Source of the DNA: Pegea sp. RAD2-039
Taxonomy: Eukaryota > Chordata > Thaliacea > Salpida > Salpidae
Length of the DNA: 64,000 nucleotides
Direction: 5' to 3'
Assembly: GCA_034620365.1 (NCBI GenBank)
Contig: JAQGEQ010000016.1
Coordinates: 62,001-126,000 of the forward strand
Translations under genes and position numbers: made by a program
In this document: positions 47,423-63,226 of the stretch, piece after piece
Layout of the letters: each line of letters opens with the position of its first letter
Numbering within the stretch: the stretch's first letter is position 1
Notes under the pieces: generated by a model
Told to the model about the DNA's origin: nothing
The model's database searches: none
Seen by the model: the letters and a program-made list of their open reading frames with translations, nothing else

Positions 47423-48796
47423 AAAGTGATTTTATTTACATCTGATGCGGATTTACCAAATATAGCAGAAAGATTTCTTTCATCAGTAATCTATTTTTTT
47501 CATGATCAAAGCGATAATGAGATTCTGGTAGAACTTATTTTAGACTTGATTGAAAACATATTAATACGTTATCCAAATTTAAAAGAGGAAACCCAAACAA
47601 AAATGCTTTCTAAAATGGATAGTTTGTTTTTCCAATATGGTAGAAATGAAAATATCACAAGAAGTTATTGCAACAACTTAAATTATTTTCTGCAACAGTT
47701 GGAATATGATGATAATATTATAATTCATCTGGTTCGAAGAGTACATTACAATCTAACAGTCAACTGTGTAACTCCTGGGTATGTTTTAGATGTACTAAGA
47801 ATCATTGTAATAAACTCCAATGCATCATTAAAAGACTATCTTGTTGAAAAGTTTTTTGAAGTTGTACTAAATATTCTAAAAACCACAAAAGAGCTTTCTG
47901 TCTATACCAGCAGTAGTCGATGTTTTCATAGCTTCATTCAATCATCTTTTGATTCTGTAGCTAAGTTTTTTGAAAGTAAAAAACTTTCTTTGTTTGATCA
48001 GATTTGGTCAACTATTTCAGGCACAATAGATAAAGAAAAAGCTTATTGTTGTGGCCGAATGATCACTGACGTTTTAGAGAAGATTTTTAAACACAATGGA
48101 AAATCTGAAGTTAACAGATGTATTGACGAAATAATTGATTTCGCTCAAAAATATTCACAACATTCTTCAGAATCTACAACACCTTTATATGGAGTTTTTG
48201 TGATGGTAAATGTTTATCTTCTCGCTGAATATACTACTGAAATGATTGAAATTTTGAAACATAACACTCGTAGAATTGAAGGTAGAAATCTGCTTGATTA
48301 TACTTTGATTGAATTAACAAAGTATCATATCTTAATCGACAAAGGACATGCCCTCAAAATTTGTGTAATAGCTTTGTGCAAAATCATTGAAGTAGCAATT
48401 GATTGTAAAAGCAAATATATTTTATATCTGTCAGTTCCTAATATCAGAATGGAAGATTCTTTTAAAGCATTTAGTAAAAGTTTTGAGAACGTAGGAGATA
48501 TTCCATTTTATGTAAAAGCTCTTAAAATTATACTTTTTGAAAAAGGATGGAATTCTTGCCAAAAGTTTTTCCAAGAAAAAGATGAAGAACTTTTCGTAGA
48601 ATTGTTAAATTTTAGAGAAAAAAGTTATTCTAAAAACGAAGAAGATGCAGTCATTTGTGATATTGATTCAATTTCAGATCATGCTGTTAAAATGATTAAC
48701 TCTCTTCCTTCTTATACATCGATGTGTGTGCCTTTTTTAACTGATTTCGAAGAAATAATTGTAAATACTATCTGTGCAAGTGAAAATGAAGAGTAA
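47423..48796 (+). CDS. IPO9: importin-9-like protein, C-terminal half (single exon, 5' part missing)
   Basis: An open frame of 457 codons follows a pyrimidine-rich acceptor ending in AAAG at 47422; the first ATG in frame is some 75 codons in. The protein is an all-helical HEAT-type solenoid. Order and spacing match the C-terminal half of importin-9/Kap114: TPGYVLDVLRIIV, a later NLLDYTLIEL, then KICVIALCKIIE, the DIPFYVKALKIIL helix, and an end resembling the family's final LTDFEEIIVNTI helix. Importin-9 carries histones and other basic cargo into the nucleus. The usual acidic insert near the end is short here. No N-terminal half was found upstream, where tRNA genes lie. It is either the last exon of a gene whose 5' part is displaced or outside view, or a truncated copy. 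Confidence 0.68.
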   Translation, partial: KVILFTSDADLPNIAERFLSSVIYFFHDQSDNEILVELILDLIENILIRYPNLKEETQTKMLSKMDSLFFQYGRNENITRSYCNNLNYFLQQLEYDDNIIIHLVRRVHYNLTVNCVTPGYVLDVLRIIVINSNASLKDYLVEKFFEVVLNILKTTKELSVYTSSSRCFHSFIQSSFDSVAKFFESKKLSLFDQIWSTISGTIDKEKAYCCGRMITDVLEKIFKHNGKSEVNRCIDEIIDFAQKYSQHSSESTTPLYGVFVMVNVYLLAEYTTEMIEILKHNTRRIEGRNLLDYTLIELTKYHILIDKGHALKICVIALCKIIEVAIDCKSKYILYLSVPNIRMEDSFKAFSKSFENVGDIPFYVKALKIILFEKGWNSCQKFFQEKDEELFVELLNFREKSYSKNEEDAVICDIDSISDHAVKMINSLPSYTSMCVPFLTDFEEIIVNTICASENEE

Positions 48797-50420
48797 AAAA
48801 ATCTACAGACGGTCGACTATTTTCTTTTCTAATTAATTATAACTTTTTAATTTTTTTTTATTGTGAAAGTTGTTTTTAGATCGTTAACTAACTAAAACTC
48901 TCTTGTATCTTAACCTTAATTTATTTATTAGTAATTTTGTTCCCAATGTTTTTCTGTAGTTTGAATTTAACTCCTTGTATAAAGTTGATTGTAGCTCCAT
49001 AAAAGAATTCATAAAATTGCAATCTTTAATCTGTAAATAAAGTCTAATGTTGATGTATCTTTAAAGTTACATCAAAATATCCATCTTTACATTCGACTTT
49101 GAATCATAATAAAACTTTGATTTTCAATTAGTTTGATGTTTTTTGATATTTTAGATGACCTCAAATAAAAGTGGAAGTAACAGTATACGTTCTAGTATAC
49201 AGAAATTAAAAAAAATTTGTTCAAGACTTTGAATCTTCTGAATTGACTTTCTTTCTAGTTATTACTTCTCTAATTCTAGCTTATAAGCTCACTTATTCTA
49301 AAACTCATGGTTCAGATTAATACCTTTCAATCTGTTTCAATTCAAGGCTTGCGAAAAAGATATTCGTTTAATTGAATCATCAAAATTTAAAACAAATTTT
49401 AAGTTAAGTTCTATTTATTTGAGAGAATAAATATAAAAATATTAAGAAAAAGAACTCTGCGCTTTTGTTAACATCTTTTATAGTTTAGTTTCAACTCAGT
49501 CTTTTTGTTATCTATTCAGTTTAATCCATAAATTAATGGTGATATCCTAACTTCTATACATCTTCGAAAAGATTAACATCTAATTGTATCTTCCTCTAAC
49601 TACAAATACATGATTAATAAAGATTGCTTACTGTCTTTCAATGATAACTGCAATCTGAGTTAATTTAATTTAAACATTTGTCCCACTAAAAGCTCTTTCT
49701 ACTAAAACCTCCACTACAAGCTAACAATGATGCTAATTTTAAAACTAAATCAATTCCCAATCACATTATAGACAGTTCTACATCATTAAATGGTTCTGGA
49801 AACTTAATGCTTTTTAACCACGATGCCAAACCTTTGAATATCTCCAATCTTCTATTACTAATCTACTCTTAATCCAATCTATGGCTTCGATTGAGACAAC
49901 TCAAGCTCAATAACTGCATGAATATGATCAATGATTTTATGTTTTTTAAATAATAACCCAAAAATAAGCAACAAATATGTTTTAGATGTCGCTAAAAATT
50001 GAATCGGAAATAATTTGGAAGAAACCCTAAAGATTTTGTCACTAAGTGAATATTTTATTTCAAAACTTTACGTCAAAAGTTTTAGTAGTAAACCTCAAAG
50101 AAGCCTTATGAAAAGAAATGAACAACTTTTCAATTTTATGATTAGTGCTTCCACTAAAAATAATTATTTTATATTCGTCTCAGTTAAGTTACTCTCATAT
50201 ATTTTCAGAGTTCTCATTCTTCATATGGAGCTCTTCATTCAAAATAAAACAACTATACAAGCAGAAGTAAGTTACTTTACCCTAATTATGGAGTAACAAC
50301 TTCTTCTATAGCCAAAGAAAGTTTTGATGTTTCTTTCCCGATTACATTAAAATCAAACACATCTTTGAAAATGATACTAAAATAGAGATTTGTAAGAATT
50401 TATAAAACATTAAGTTCATC
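48797..50420. other. 3' flank of importin-9-like exon and intergenic
   Basis: AATAAA signals lie near 49035 and 49110 and could end the importin-like transcript. Beyond that the sequence is AT-rich with no recognised gene. The 50300-50420 flank resembles the flanks of the other tRNA-Glu genes. Confidence 0.55.
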
Positions 50421-50424
50421 GTCC

Positions 50425-50496
50425 TCCTATATGGTCTAGTGGTTAGGATTCCTGGCTTTCACCCAGGCGGCCCGGGTTCGATTCCCGGTGTAGGAA
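50425..50496 (+). tRNA. tRNA-Glu-TTC: tRNA-Glu (TTC), copy 3
   Basis: The same 72-nt sequence as copies 1 and 2, with TTTTCTTTTTT downstream. It lies outside the paired duplication units, about 275 bp before copy 4. Confidence 0.97.
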
Positions 50497-50771
50497 CATT
50501 GTTTTCTTTTTTATCATAAAACTTTTTTCGTTGTTGTATTTCATTATAAATTTACCAAAAACGACTAAAATTTATTTTTTCTGAAAACATTTTCAGTTTG
50601 AAAGTTTTAGGAAAAAATACTTTTGTATTTACTCTATAATACTTTTGTAGAAGCAAAAAATAAATAAATTGTTTGAAGCTATTTCGATCGTAATTAATAA
50701 TCATATTAATTATGATAAATGCATATATTATCTAAAATATTAAATACAAAAGATAACAACTGATACTATCC

Positions 50772-50843
50772 TCCTATATGGTCTAGTGGTTAGGATTCCT
50801 GGCTTTCACCCAGGCGGCCCGGGTTCGATTCCCGGTGTAGGAA
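50772..50843 (+). tRNA. tRNA-Glu-TTC: tRNA-Glu (TTC), copy 4
   Basis: Identical 72-nt gene with a TTTTTTTTT terminator. It corresponds to copy 1 in the duplicated block. Confidence 0.97.
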
Positions 50844-51849
50844 CAATTTTTTTTTAATTTCAAAGAATACTTTAAAGATCGCATATATGTTCTCAGAAGC
50901 TTTTTATTCAAAATCAACCACATCTTTGAAAATGATACTAAGTTAAGAATTAAGTTAAGAAACAAAACTCGATATAAATCTTAACTTCTTTATGAAAGCT
51001 GAAAATTATTCTGTAAGATTTGTTTTCGTCAATTTATAAATAACTTTTAGAGTCTGTTTTAGTTTAAGATAATTAGTGAAATTTTATGAAACTCAATTCT
51101 TTTCTTGCATCTAAGCTCAACATTTGCTAAAATTAACTTGATCAAAAAATCTGTTTAAATTATTCAGATTTTCATCAACATTTTCAGCAATTCGAAGTAA
51201 AAAGTTTCTAATAGTCAAAATTTTTATTAACATCTCAAAGTGAGCTTGTCATCAAATGATACATGAAACCTTGTTGGCGTGGAATGTGGAATCCTGCTGC
51301 ATGAACAACAACTGGATCTCCATAATTTCTCCCCTGGCATACTTCTAAGACCGTTTAAGACCGAAGCAAGTCAAAGGAATGCCAATATCAGGTCATTAAA
51401 GACCTAAAAATTCAAACTTATTCATTAAATTTCTACCAAATTCTCATCTCTTTCAAAACAAGAAATATTTGGACTTTGTTGAAATTCTTAAATCTACTAA
51501 ATTAGAGTTCAACTTCTCCGTATGAAAACTTCATTTTACAAAAGATCATTCACCACAAAAGCTTTTCTTAGATGTGGCATTTTTATTCATACGAAGAACG
51601 CTTCTACAAACTCAACATCGTTCCTTTTTTTCATCTCGTATTATTGTTTGAAATATTTAATGTTTTTTGTCATCTTAACTTCATAGAATATTTTCTCAAT
51701 CAAGATACGTCCTCAAAAGCTCTTCATTCAGAATTAAACAGTTTCAATAAGAACCAATGGAGTAGGAAGCTTTTTTAAAGGAGTAAACCAAACTTTCTCC
51801 TATCGATTCCATCGCAATCTCTATTTGTAAACGATCAAAGTAACTGTCC

Positions 51850-51921
51850 TCCTATATGGTCTAGTGGTTAGGATTCCTGGCTTTCACCAAGGCGGCCCGG
51901 GTTCGATTCCCGGTGTAGGAA
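51850..51921 (+). tRNA. tRNA-Glu-TTC: tRNA-Glu (TTC), copy 5, anticodon-stem mismatch
   Basis: Corresponds to copy 2 but has C-to-A at 51889, so the 3' anticodon stem reads CAAGG instead of CCAGG and a G-A mismatch replaces a G-C pair. The A and B boxes and the terminator are intact, so it could be transcribed. It may be a weakened or pseudo-tRNA. Confidence 0.9.
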
Positions 51922-52214
51922 CATTTTTTATTTAATTTCAAAGACTATTTGAAAGATCGCAATATCTAATATGTTCTCTATGGGGTTCTTCAATCAAAAT
52001 AAAACAACTTTACCAACAGAAGCAAGTTTTAATGTTCTTCAATTTCATGAAAATCTTTAAAAATGAAACTAAAATAGAGAATTAATTTCTTCTTAAAATA
52101 TTAATTTTCTTTAAAAAATCTTTTGACTTCAACTTTTATTTTTCTAAGTTTTTTTTAGTATACTGAAAATGATTGTAAAACTTATATTATTATTATATAT
52201 ATATATATTATATT

Positions 52215-52590
52215 ATGATCTTAATAAGCTCATATCACCTGGTACATTGGTCAGAGCAAATTTATTCTGATACCGCACAATTAGTACATGGAACCAGCTG
52301 CCATCAGACGTTGTCATGTCGGAATCACTCGTGTTGTTCAAAAAGAAGTTGAACCGTTTTAATATTGCCAGAATTCTCATTTCTAAACTGAATTTTTCAC
52401 TTTCTTATATTATTAATATTCTATGTAATTGTTCACTGTTATATGTTTTGAGGACTACTGAAATGTCATGTGTTACATCTTTTGCTTTCTATATTTTTGA
52501 CTAAACAGATGTTATTTGTGAGAATGTGTGTTAGCGAGAGTTGTTCTTTTCAGGTACCCTACTTTGCATTTATTGAAATAAATAAATAAA
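52215..52590 (+). mobile_element. LINE 3'-end fragment with AAAT tail
   Basis: Plus-strand LINE end. It runs from CTTAATAAGCTCATATCACC through the MSESLVLFKKKLNRFNIA reading to GTGAGAATGTGTGTTAGCGA, GGTACCCTACTTTGCA and a short AAATAAATAAA tail. It is array-free: the TGGTCAGAGCAAATTTATTC region has no E-box minisatellite. Confidence 0.85.
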
Positions 52591-54055
52591 CTAATTTGCA
52601 CTGTGCTCCAAAAACACCAAGACAGCTGGCAACAATTCGCCCCAGAAACAAATTCTATTTATTTGAATAAATCGTAATAAACATGGGTCTGTATTCAAAT
52701 TAATAAGGCAACTAACAACAACAATACGCGCTTCTTACAAACAAGCTTATGATGGAATGACAGACGTTTATACCATAGTTGCACTTAACACATTTACGTC
52801 AGCGGTAAGATATTTTACTGTTTTACTAAATATATCACATATCTCATATATCTCAGTTTTGCTACTTCATTTGTCTTCATTTAGATTTACTGATTCTTTC
52901 ACAGCTTTGATAAATCCATCAAAGGAAATTGTTCAAGTGTCAATGCTCGATGGAAAACTTCTTCTATTGCCAAAGTGTTTTGCTCTAACAACTGTTATAT
53001 TTATAATAATCTATCTCTGAATAAGTGGCTGATCTTTGTGTTCCACTGCTTGTGTTAAATTCACAGTCCTTGGTAAGAGAATACACACTTTAAGTTTTCC
53101 ACAGATTTTTTTGCTTTTTAATTGTAGTGGATGATGCGCAAACTTTTTGGCAATATTTTCAGTATCACATCAGCTTCTACATAAGTTTCCTTGAGTACAC
53201 TTACCTTTGGCACATTTTTATTGTCAGTTTACATGACTTCTTGGTATTTTTGAATGATTTAACATTAGATTTTTGTACCATATAAGTAAATGTGACTTTT
53301 AGTTTCGTCATTTCATTAGTTTGTTTTTAGTTTCGTGTCTTGGTGTATTTCGTGTTGCTAGTTTCTGTATGGAGACAATTGTGTCGTTTGTCATTGACTA
53401 CAGTTTTTATTAGCCGCCTTTTACAATAGTGTATAGCTATTCTAAAACGTCATCTAATGCTGATGAACTATTCGGACTTATACACAAGATTTTCGACCTA
53501 AATATTCTTTAAAAAATCCTTTAGATACTAGCTGCACTAATAACCAACTGGAAATAACTTTACTTAAGAAAAACTTGATTACAGTAGATTGAAGACATAA
53601 TAATTGCTTGCTTCAGTGCACAGTCTGTAAGACCATATAATCTATCTGTTGGAAAATATCTTCTCGTAACCCAAAGCTATCATTAATCACTCTGGACGTG
53701 TTGTTCTCAATCCAGATTATCTGACTGGGTACTTTTCTGTTTCCCACACCACAATAAATATGCCTATTCCAGAATTATTTCTTATTAAATTTTTTTAATT
53801 ATTTTAAATTAAAACTGAAACATCAAATGATTTATATAGATTTAAGTCGACAGATATTTAATTAAATACATTTTTCTCTTTTTTTACCAAAGGTTGAACT
53901 TTTAATTTAAAAGATAAAACTTTGTATAAACTACAAAAATATTTCATTTCGTTACAAGCACCTTTCCATAACCTACAGTTGATAAAACATAAATTATTTC
54001 TTTTATTAAAAATAAAAAAACATTCTTGATAATGATGTTATTTATTTCTATCTCA
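52591..54055. other. intergenic, no gene recognised
   Basis: An 87-codon ORF at 52757-53020 and other short frames show no recognisable domain. No RNA gene or shared repeat is seen. Confidence 0.5.
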
Positions 54056-57377
<3,322 letters not shown>

Positions 57378-60300
57378 ACTTAGATTATCCAAATAAGCTA
57401 TCTGAATAATTATAAATTTTACCGGAATTACTTGATTAAATCTTCTTTAAGTAAGTTCAGCGCGTACTAAAGGAATAAATTTTAAGTAAATAGCTAAATA
57501 ATTGCTGACAAAATAGTCTGAATTTATTAAAGGTTAATAGTTTAATATAAAAAATTTACCAAAATTTATTACGAATTAAGAAATGTAATTTTTCATAGAT
57601 AAAGTTAGTTATATCTAAATAAAAAATTGAAGTTATTTTTTTAAAATCAATTAATATATTACAAGTATTAAGTATAATAAAAAATTGCAAAATTTTAATT
57701 ATTCTTAAAATAAACAGGAAAAAATTAATTCTACAAAGTTACTATCAACAATGACAGTGTTTAAAGATAATCTAATTGTTAATAGTCTTAATATCTATCT
57801 AAATCTCAAATATCTAACTACTTAATAATAAATAGCTTAAAAAACTCAGCCAAAAAATTTTACTTCCTTCTGCTTATATTTCTTGCAAAATTACTTTTTA
57901 ATGCTATTATTATACAAAATTAGAAATCATCTGGTGCCTGCGGGCCTCAGTTTGAGCTCTTGTAGCTAAGTACAAAACTTACAAAACATCTGATCTTCAA
58001 CTTACAGTTTGTTGTAGATAACAACAATATTTTGTTCAATTACTAAATGATTTTAATATATATATGATTTTAAATACATCAGATTAAACTTAAAGATAAA
58101 ACTGATAATAATTCATTATTTAAAATAATTCAGACACCAACCGATAATTATTTGATTAAGTAGATCTTATTCTTAAACAGAATTTTAAAAGTTGTTGTTC
58201 TACTCAACAAACATATAAATTGAAATAGATTTTCGTCGTACAAACTGCTGTGTTCTATAGTTTATTGATGATTAGTTTATCAAAACATATAAAAAGTCCT
58301 TTTTAAATCAGAAACAAGCCCGGGGAAATATAAAACACAAGTTTAGTAAAAACTATTTAAAGTCAATACGTTGCAAAACCTAAAATTGTTTAATATTTTA
58401 GAAAAAAACATTTTTTTGTTAAATTAATAGCTAGAAATGAACTTTTTAGTTCCTGCTATTAATAACTAGCCTAAAGCAAATTATCAAAAGTTGTAGTTTT
58501 TGATAATTTCGTTGTACTCTACAAAATGTTTTAGAAATGTTTTAGAATGGTTAGAAGTGTGTTATTCTGTTTATAAAATCAATAAAATCTACGAATTTCG
58601 GCTTCTTAGCTATTTTAATTAAACGATGTTAACAAGAATACAGTTTTTGAAGTTTGATTTTTAAACCAGCATATTTCTACTTAAAATTCTTGATTTGAAA
58701 ATTTAATTTTAACATTATTGCTTTAATCAACCATCAATTTTTAGATTTAAAAAATTTGTTTGAAAACAAAAAAACGAAATTTTCAGCAGTTTTCAGCATA
58801 TCTTAAGAAGAAAATAAAAGTTGAAATTATTAAATAAGCTGTGTACTAAATCTCGTGGTGGTTTGATAATCTCATACATCAAACGTATCATACGTGTTTT
58901 AAAAAACTTGCTTCAAAAACAAATCAGAAATTTAATCATCTTTCGTTTATTTTCAAATTAAAACTAATTTAGTTTAACCTTTCAAACACTTATGAACTTT
59001 CTTTTATATTATAAAAAGAATAATTTAATTTGAGGTTGTTGTTAACAAAACAGAATATTTTTGTAACGATTTAAATGTATTTTAATATTATTGTTTGGAT
59101 CGATATTAAGGTTTGATGATGGTAACATCAACTTGATCGAATTGACCACAGCTAAAATATTGACATCTGTAAACTGCTTTATAGGTAAACATAAAAACAT
59201 TTAAAGCGTAAAAATTAGGTGAGTTTACAGAATTTCAAATTATTTGGCGAGCTGAGAAAATAAAAGATAAAAAAAATCATTTGTTTTTTTATTTTCTTTA
59301 GCTATCGTAGATGTTTGCAAAATATAAATGTAGAATATATCTAAATCAATCATTTAATATATGGAGAAAAGATTTCTATAATTTTGTAAATCTTTTAAAG
59401 TAATAGCAAAAAAACATATTTGTTCAAAACATATTTCAAATAATTTATTTTGATCTGTATAATGCATTATAGAAACTAAATAGATTACCTTTAAGTCGAA
59501 TTTCTTCTTCTCTGAGTTATTTCTTCTTAAGTCAGTGCCAAAACTCTTATTTCTTTGAAACCTTGTATTCTTGATAAAACATGATTTAAAACATAAGGTA
59601 TAAAAACCTAAAAGACTTTAATGGAAAAGCTCTAAACAAATCTATTTTAGATGATATTTTTTAAAAGTTTCTGATTTCTTATAATTCTAATAACTAAGAA
59701 TTTTTAATCGTTTTCACCAACATTTGTTTTAGCTAAGTACTTTGATTTGAATTATATAACTAAGATATATTACAGTGAAAGCTAATTTTTGAAATGAGTT
59801 GAATCATTTAGTTGGGAAACTTCTTTTGAAAAAGTACATTTTATCCACATAACTTTAAAATGTCATTTAAATAAATTTTACTTTTGTAAATATTTTTCTT
59901 TGTCATTTTTAAAGTATTTAAACTATTTATTTACTTCAAGAAAAGTATAAATAAGATAAAATAAAATATAAGCAATAATTAGAGGTGTTTAAAAATGTTA
60001 AATGCAAAAATAATGTGATTATCATAAATCAAAAAAGTTTATTCATGAATAAAAAATTCGTTTATTATAAAATAAAATCTAAAATAAAGTCATTCAATAT
60101 CATTTAAAATTATCTTGAAATTATTATTATTTATTAAAAATGAAATAAAATTATTTTAAGACTCACAAATGTTTATAAAGTCAGAAACAAAATATCATTA
60201 GATTAATAAATTTCGTTTCGATTATGAAGTAAAAAAAGCTATTTTATGAAAAGCTAAATTCAGAATAATTCAAGATATTTTGAAGTTGAAAAGAAACTGG

Positions 60301-63107
60301 AAAAACTAAGTTTTATTCAAAACAATTTTATTCTCAGTAAACTTTCTATCAAGAACTTTCGAATTTACATTTAATTAGAAACTATTTTTAGTTATTTTTA
60401 ATACAACTGGAACAAATGATTACTTCTAAAACTTTTAAGATTCTTCTGCTTTCAGGTTTTTATAGGAACAATTATAAGGTTGTTAGAAAACAAGCCGATT
60501 ATACTTTGAAATGTAATTATTTGCCGCTTAAAGAAACAATCTGTCAGATGATTACATCATCAGAAACTCTAAGTATAGCTTCAATTTATTTTAAACCTCT
60601 TTTGCTCAGTTTTAGCTTTAACATTTTAAGAGTTTGTAGATATATTTAACTTTCTTCATGAATTAGAAACAATTTTCTCTGTTCTTATAATAAATCTTGC
60701 TACAGAAGCTTTTTTATTCCGAATTTATTATTTTATTGCTTTGATAAATTACTTTAATCAAAAAATTACTTTAAAACAATTAGAAAAAAAATTATTGTTT
60801 TAATTATTTAAACATATAAATTATTTTGTTTTGTTTTTGTTGTAAATATTTAAATCTATTTCAATTAGTAACAACATTATACTAATCAAGAAATACATTT
60901 GTTTAATGGAATTACTCACAAAACTTCTTTAGCAACTGTTTTAATAAGTATCAGTGTTTCCTAATTATATTTTTTAAAGAATAAAACGTTTCTGCTAGAT
61001 CTAAATAGCACATGAAATTAAGATATAGTAGAAATAGCCGGAAATAATAACCAATCAGTCTATTTTGTGACCAAAAATAAGGTTTTATGTCAACAATTAT
61101 TAAACCCAAAAAATATAAAACACAGAAAAAAGCTTTTCACTAACTATTTATGATAACTTAAATATTTTTTTGATTGTTTTAAAATGATTTTTTCAAGTAA
61201 AAATTATATAATATCTGAAAAATAAACCACAAAAAACTTAACTTATTATAATCAATTGATAAGCAGAATTTGGCTTTTTAATGTAAATAATCGCTTATAA
61301 ATAGTTTAAGTTGTTTAAATAGCTCGTTTATTTAGTGAGTTAATTGTAATTGTTTTAAACAGTGACGATTACTAAAAAGCTAAGTCTGACTACGGTTTAT
61401 ATTCTAGTTTTTTTAATTTAATTAAGTTAAACTTTGTAATATTTTTATATAATTCACTGGATAAAAAGTTACTAAGATATTATTTATACTTATAAATGTT
61501 CCGTTTTATGTTTTAAAAATGGTTTTATTTTACATTTCTTTTTTAGTATGTAAATAAATTTTAAAGTGGTCCACATTAAAGTTGGTTACATTTATAGAAA
61601 CTTTTTATACATTGGGTAATATAAGACCATTGTTCCTATACACAGAGCTAACCGTAATATTTTTTGCATTGTCAGAAACAACAAACTAACAACAGCAATT
61701 TCTTGTTTAGTAGCTGGTTTAATTGCTAAGTAAAACGTCAGTTTTAATTTAAAGACACTAAATCATGTATTATCGTTCAAAAAAACTTTTTCTATTTCAA
61801 ATATTTTTAACAATTACTTATTTCTGAGTTGAAAGATTTTTTATATATAGCTTTATAAATGTTATCAATAAATGTGTTTCAGTTGATTTTCAATAAATTA
61901 TCAAAGTTTAGATAAAGAAATCTGCTGGTATATCAGCGTTTACTTACATCATAAAATAATATTTCACATTTGACATTTAGTTTTTGACCAAAAGGAAGTT
62001 ATAAGAAAATTGTTTAAAAAATAACTATAAGAGGAACTCTATTCCAAAAACTTTTTTTTTAACTTGTTACTTGAATAACTTATTAGAGTAAGTTAAGGAA
62101 AGATGTTTTTTTAAAAGAATACTTTTACTGTTTCACTTTTTAGTTTACTTTTTTAGTAAAGTTTATTTCGTTTGCAAATAAAGTATTCTTTTTCACTGTT
62201 ATCTTTATTTTTAAACCTAAAATTTGATGGTAGCGACCAGTTAAGAAGCAATCATTATAATATAACCTAACAAGAAAAGTAATTAATTAGTTCATTCACT
62301 AAATTAAGTTTTAAAATAAATTAACTTGCTATTTATCTATTGATTTTAGACATATATACATAGATTATGATTGATTTACAAAAACGTAAAGAGAATTTGT
62401 AGCTCATTTTGTAAGTTTATTAATAATTCAGTATTCAACTAAATCATAGTGAAGAAATTTTAATCTAAAAAATCTTATAATTTCATTTCTTGATATATGT
62501 AGGTGACTCAAATCAATTTGAGTTCCAATTTTATTATCTCAAAATCTTAATTTTGTTTACTTTCTTCGTAAGTTTTATTTATTCGAATTAATTTGTTTTT
62601 TGCAATAGTTCATTTAACACAAAAAATAAAAGTTAAGTATATATATAACCAACAAGACAAAAGCTTTTATCTAAATTTTATAGCAACAAAATTTTGTGAA
62701 AAATTTAGAATCAAAGATTAATCTAAATTAATCTAAATTCAAATGATTGAAAAGCTGGTTTTGGAAGAGTTGACTTTTGATAAATCGTCTTAATTCATTT
62801 ATAATTTCGATCTGATCTGTAAAATTATTGAAGATCTGTTAAGTAACAATATTACATAAATAATTGATTGAAACAAACATTAATTTAAATAATTTGATTA
62901 ATTGCTGCCATCTTTAATTTGCAGAATTAAAAACTAAATATTGTTGATGCTAAGTTGTTATTGGTTTAAAAATGTAGAAAAAAGCCAGTAAAGCTATTAA
63001 AAAAGACATTTGCGAGAGTATAGCCAAAACGTATAGATAAAATTATTCTCATTTCACCAGAGTAACTTACTTTAATTGTTTCACTATTTAGCAGTTTAGT
63101 TTTTAGA
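57378..63107. other. long AT-rich intergenic region, no gene recognised
   Basis: About 5.7 kb, strongly AT-rich, with only short ORFs (the longest about 77 codons at 60416-60649). It contains none of the repeats found elsewhere in the window. The first few hundred bases would include the promoter of the trefoil/TSP1 gene, but no clear element was recognised. Confidence 0.5.
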
Positions 63108-63226
63108 ATGAAGCAGGAAGTATCTGCCCAAGAACTATTGGAGTTTTACACATTTGGGTTTTTGGCAACTTTCATTGGACTGCTTAGTTTGATTTTTAAT
63201 GCTGCAGTTTTATTTTTGTACAACAA
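63108..63226 (+). CDS. possible first coding exon of a multi-pass membrane protein (class A GPCR-like)
   Basis: An ATG opens 39 codons ending at an AA|GTAAGT donor (63227). After a short polar start (MKQEVSAQELLEFY) comes one hydrophobic helix, FLATFIGLLSLIFNAAVLFLY, then Asn. The helix has an Asn at the place of the conserved TM1 Asn of rhodopsin-family receptors, in a GLLxLIxN context seen in invertebrate opsin-like genes. A TTTTAG just before the ATG could be an acceptor. No second exon was recognised up to the window end. It could instead be the start of another membrane protein, or chance. Confidence 0.35.

Larger units (their letters stand above)
50755..52145. repeat. tRNA-pair duplication unit 2 (pairs with 45990-47405)
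   Basis: Second copy of the ~1.4-kb block with two tRNA-Glu genes. It stops at the pyrimidine tract that in unit 1 leads into the importin-9-like exon. Here other sequence and a LINE 3' end follow. Confidence 0.88.

Noticed and set aside
52757-53020. 87-aa hydrophobic ORF
   Set aside because: No signal peptide arrangement, domain or splice partners; composition matches translated AT-rich DNA.
60416-60649. 77-aa ORF
   Set aside because: Low-complexity AT-rich frame with no recognisable motif; expected by chance in 6 kb of such sequence.
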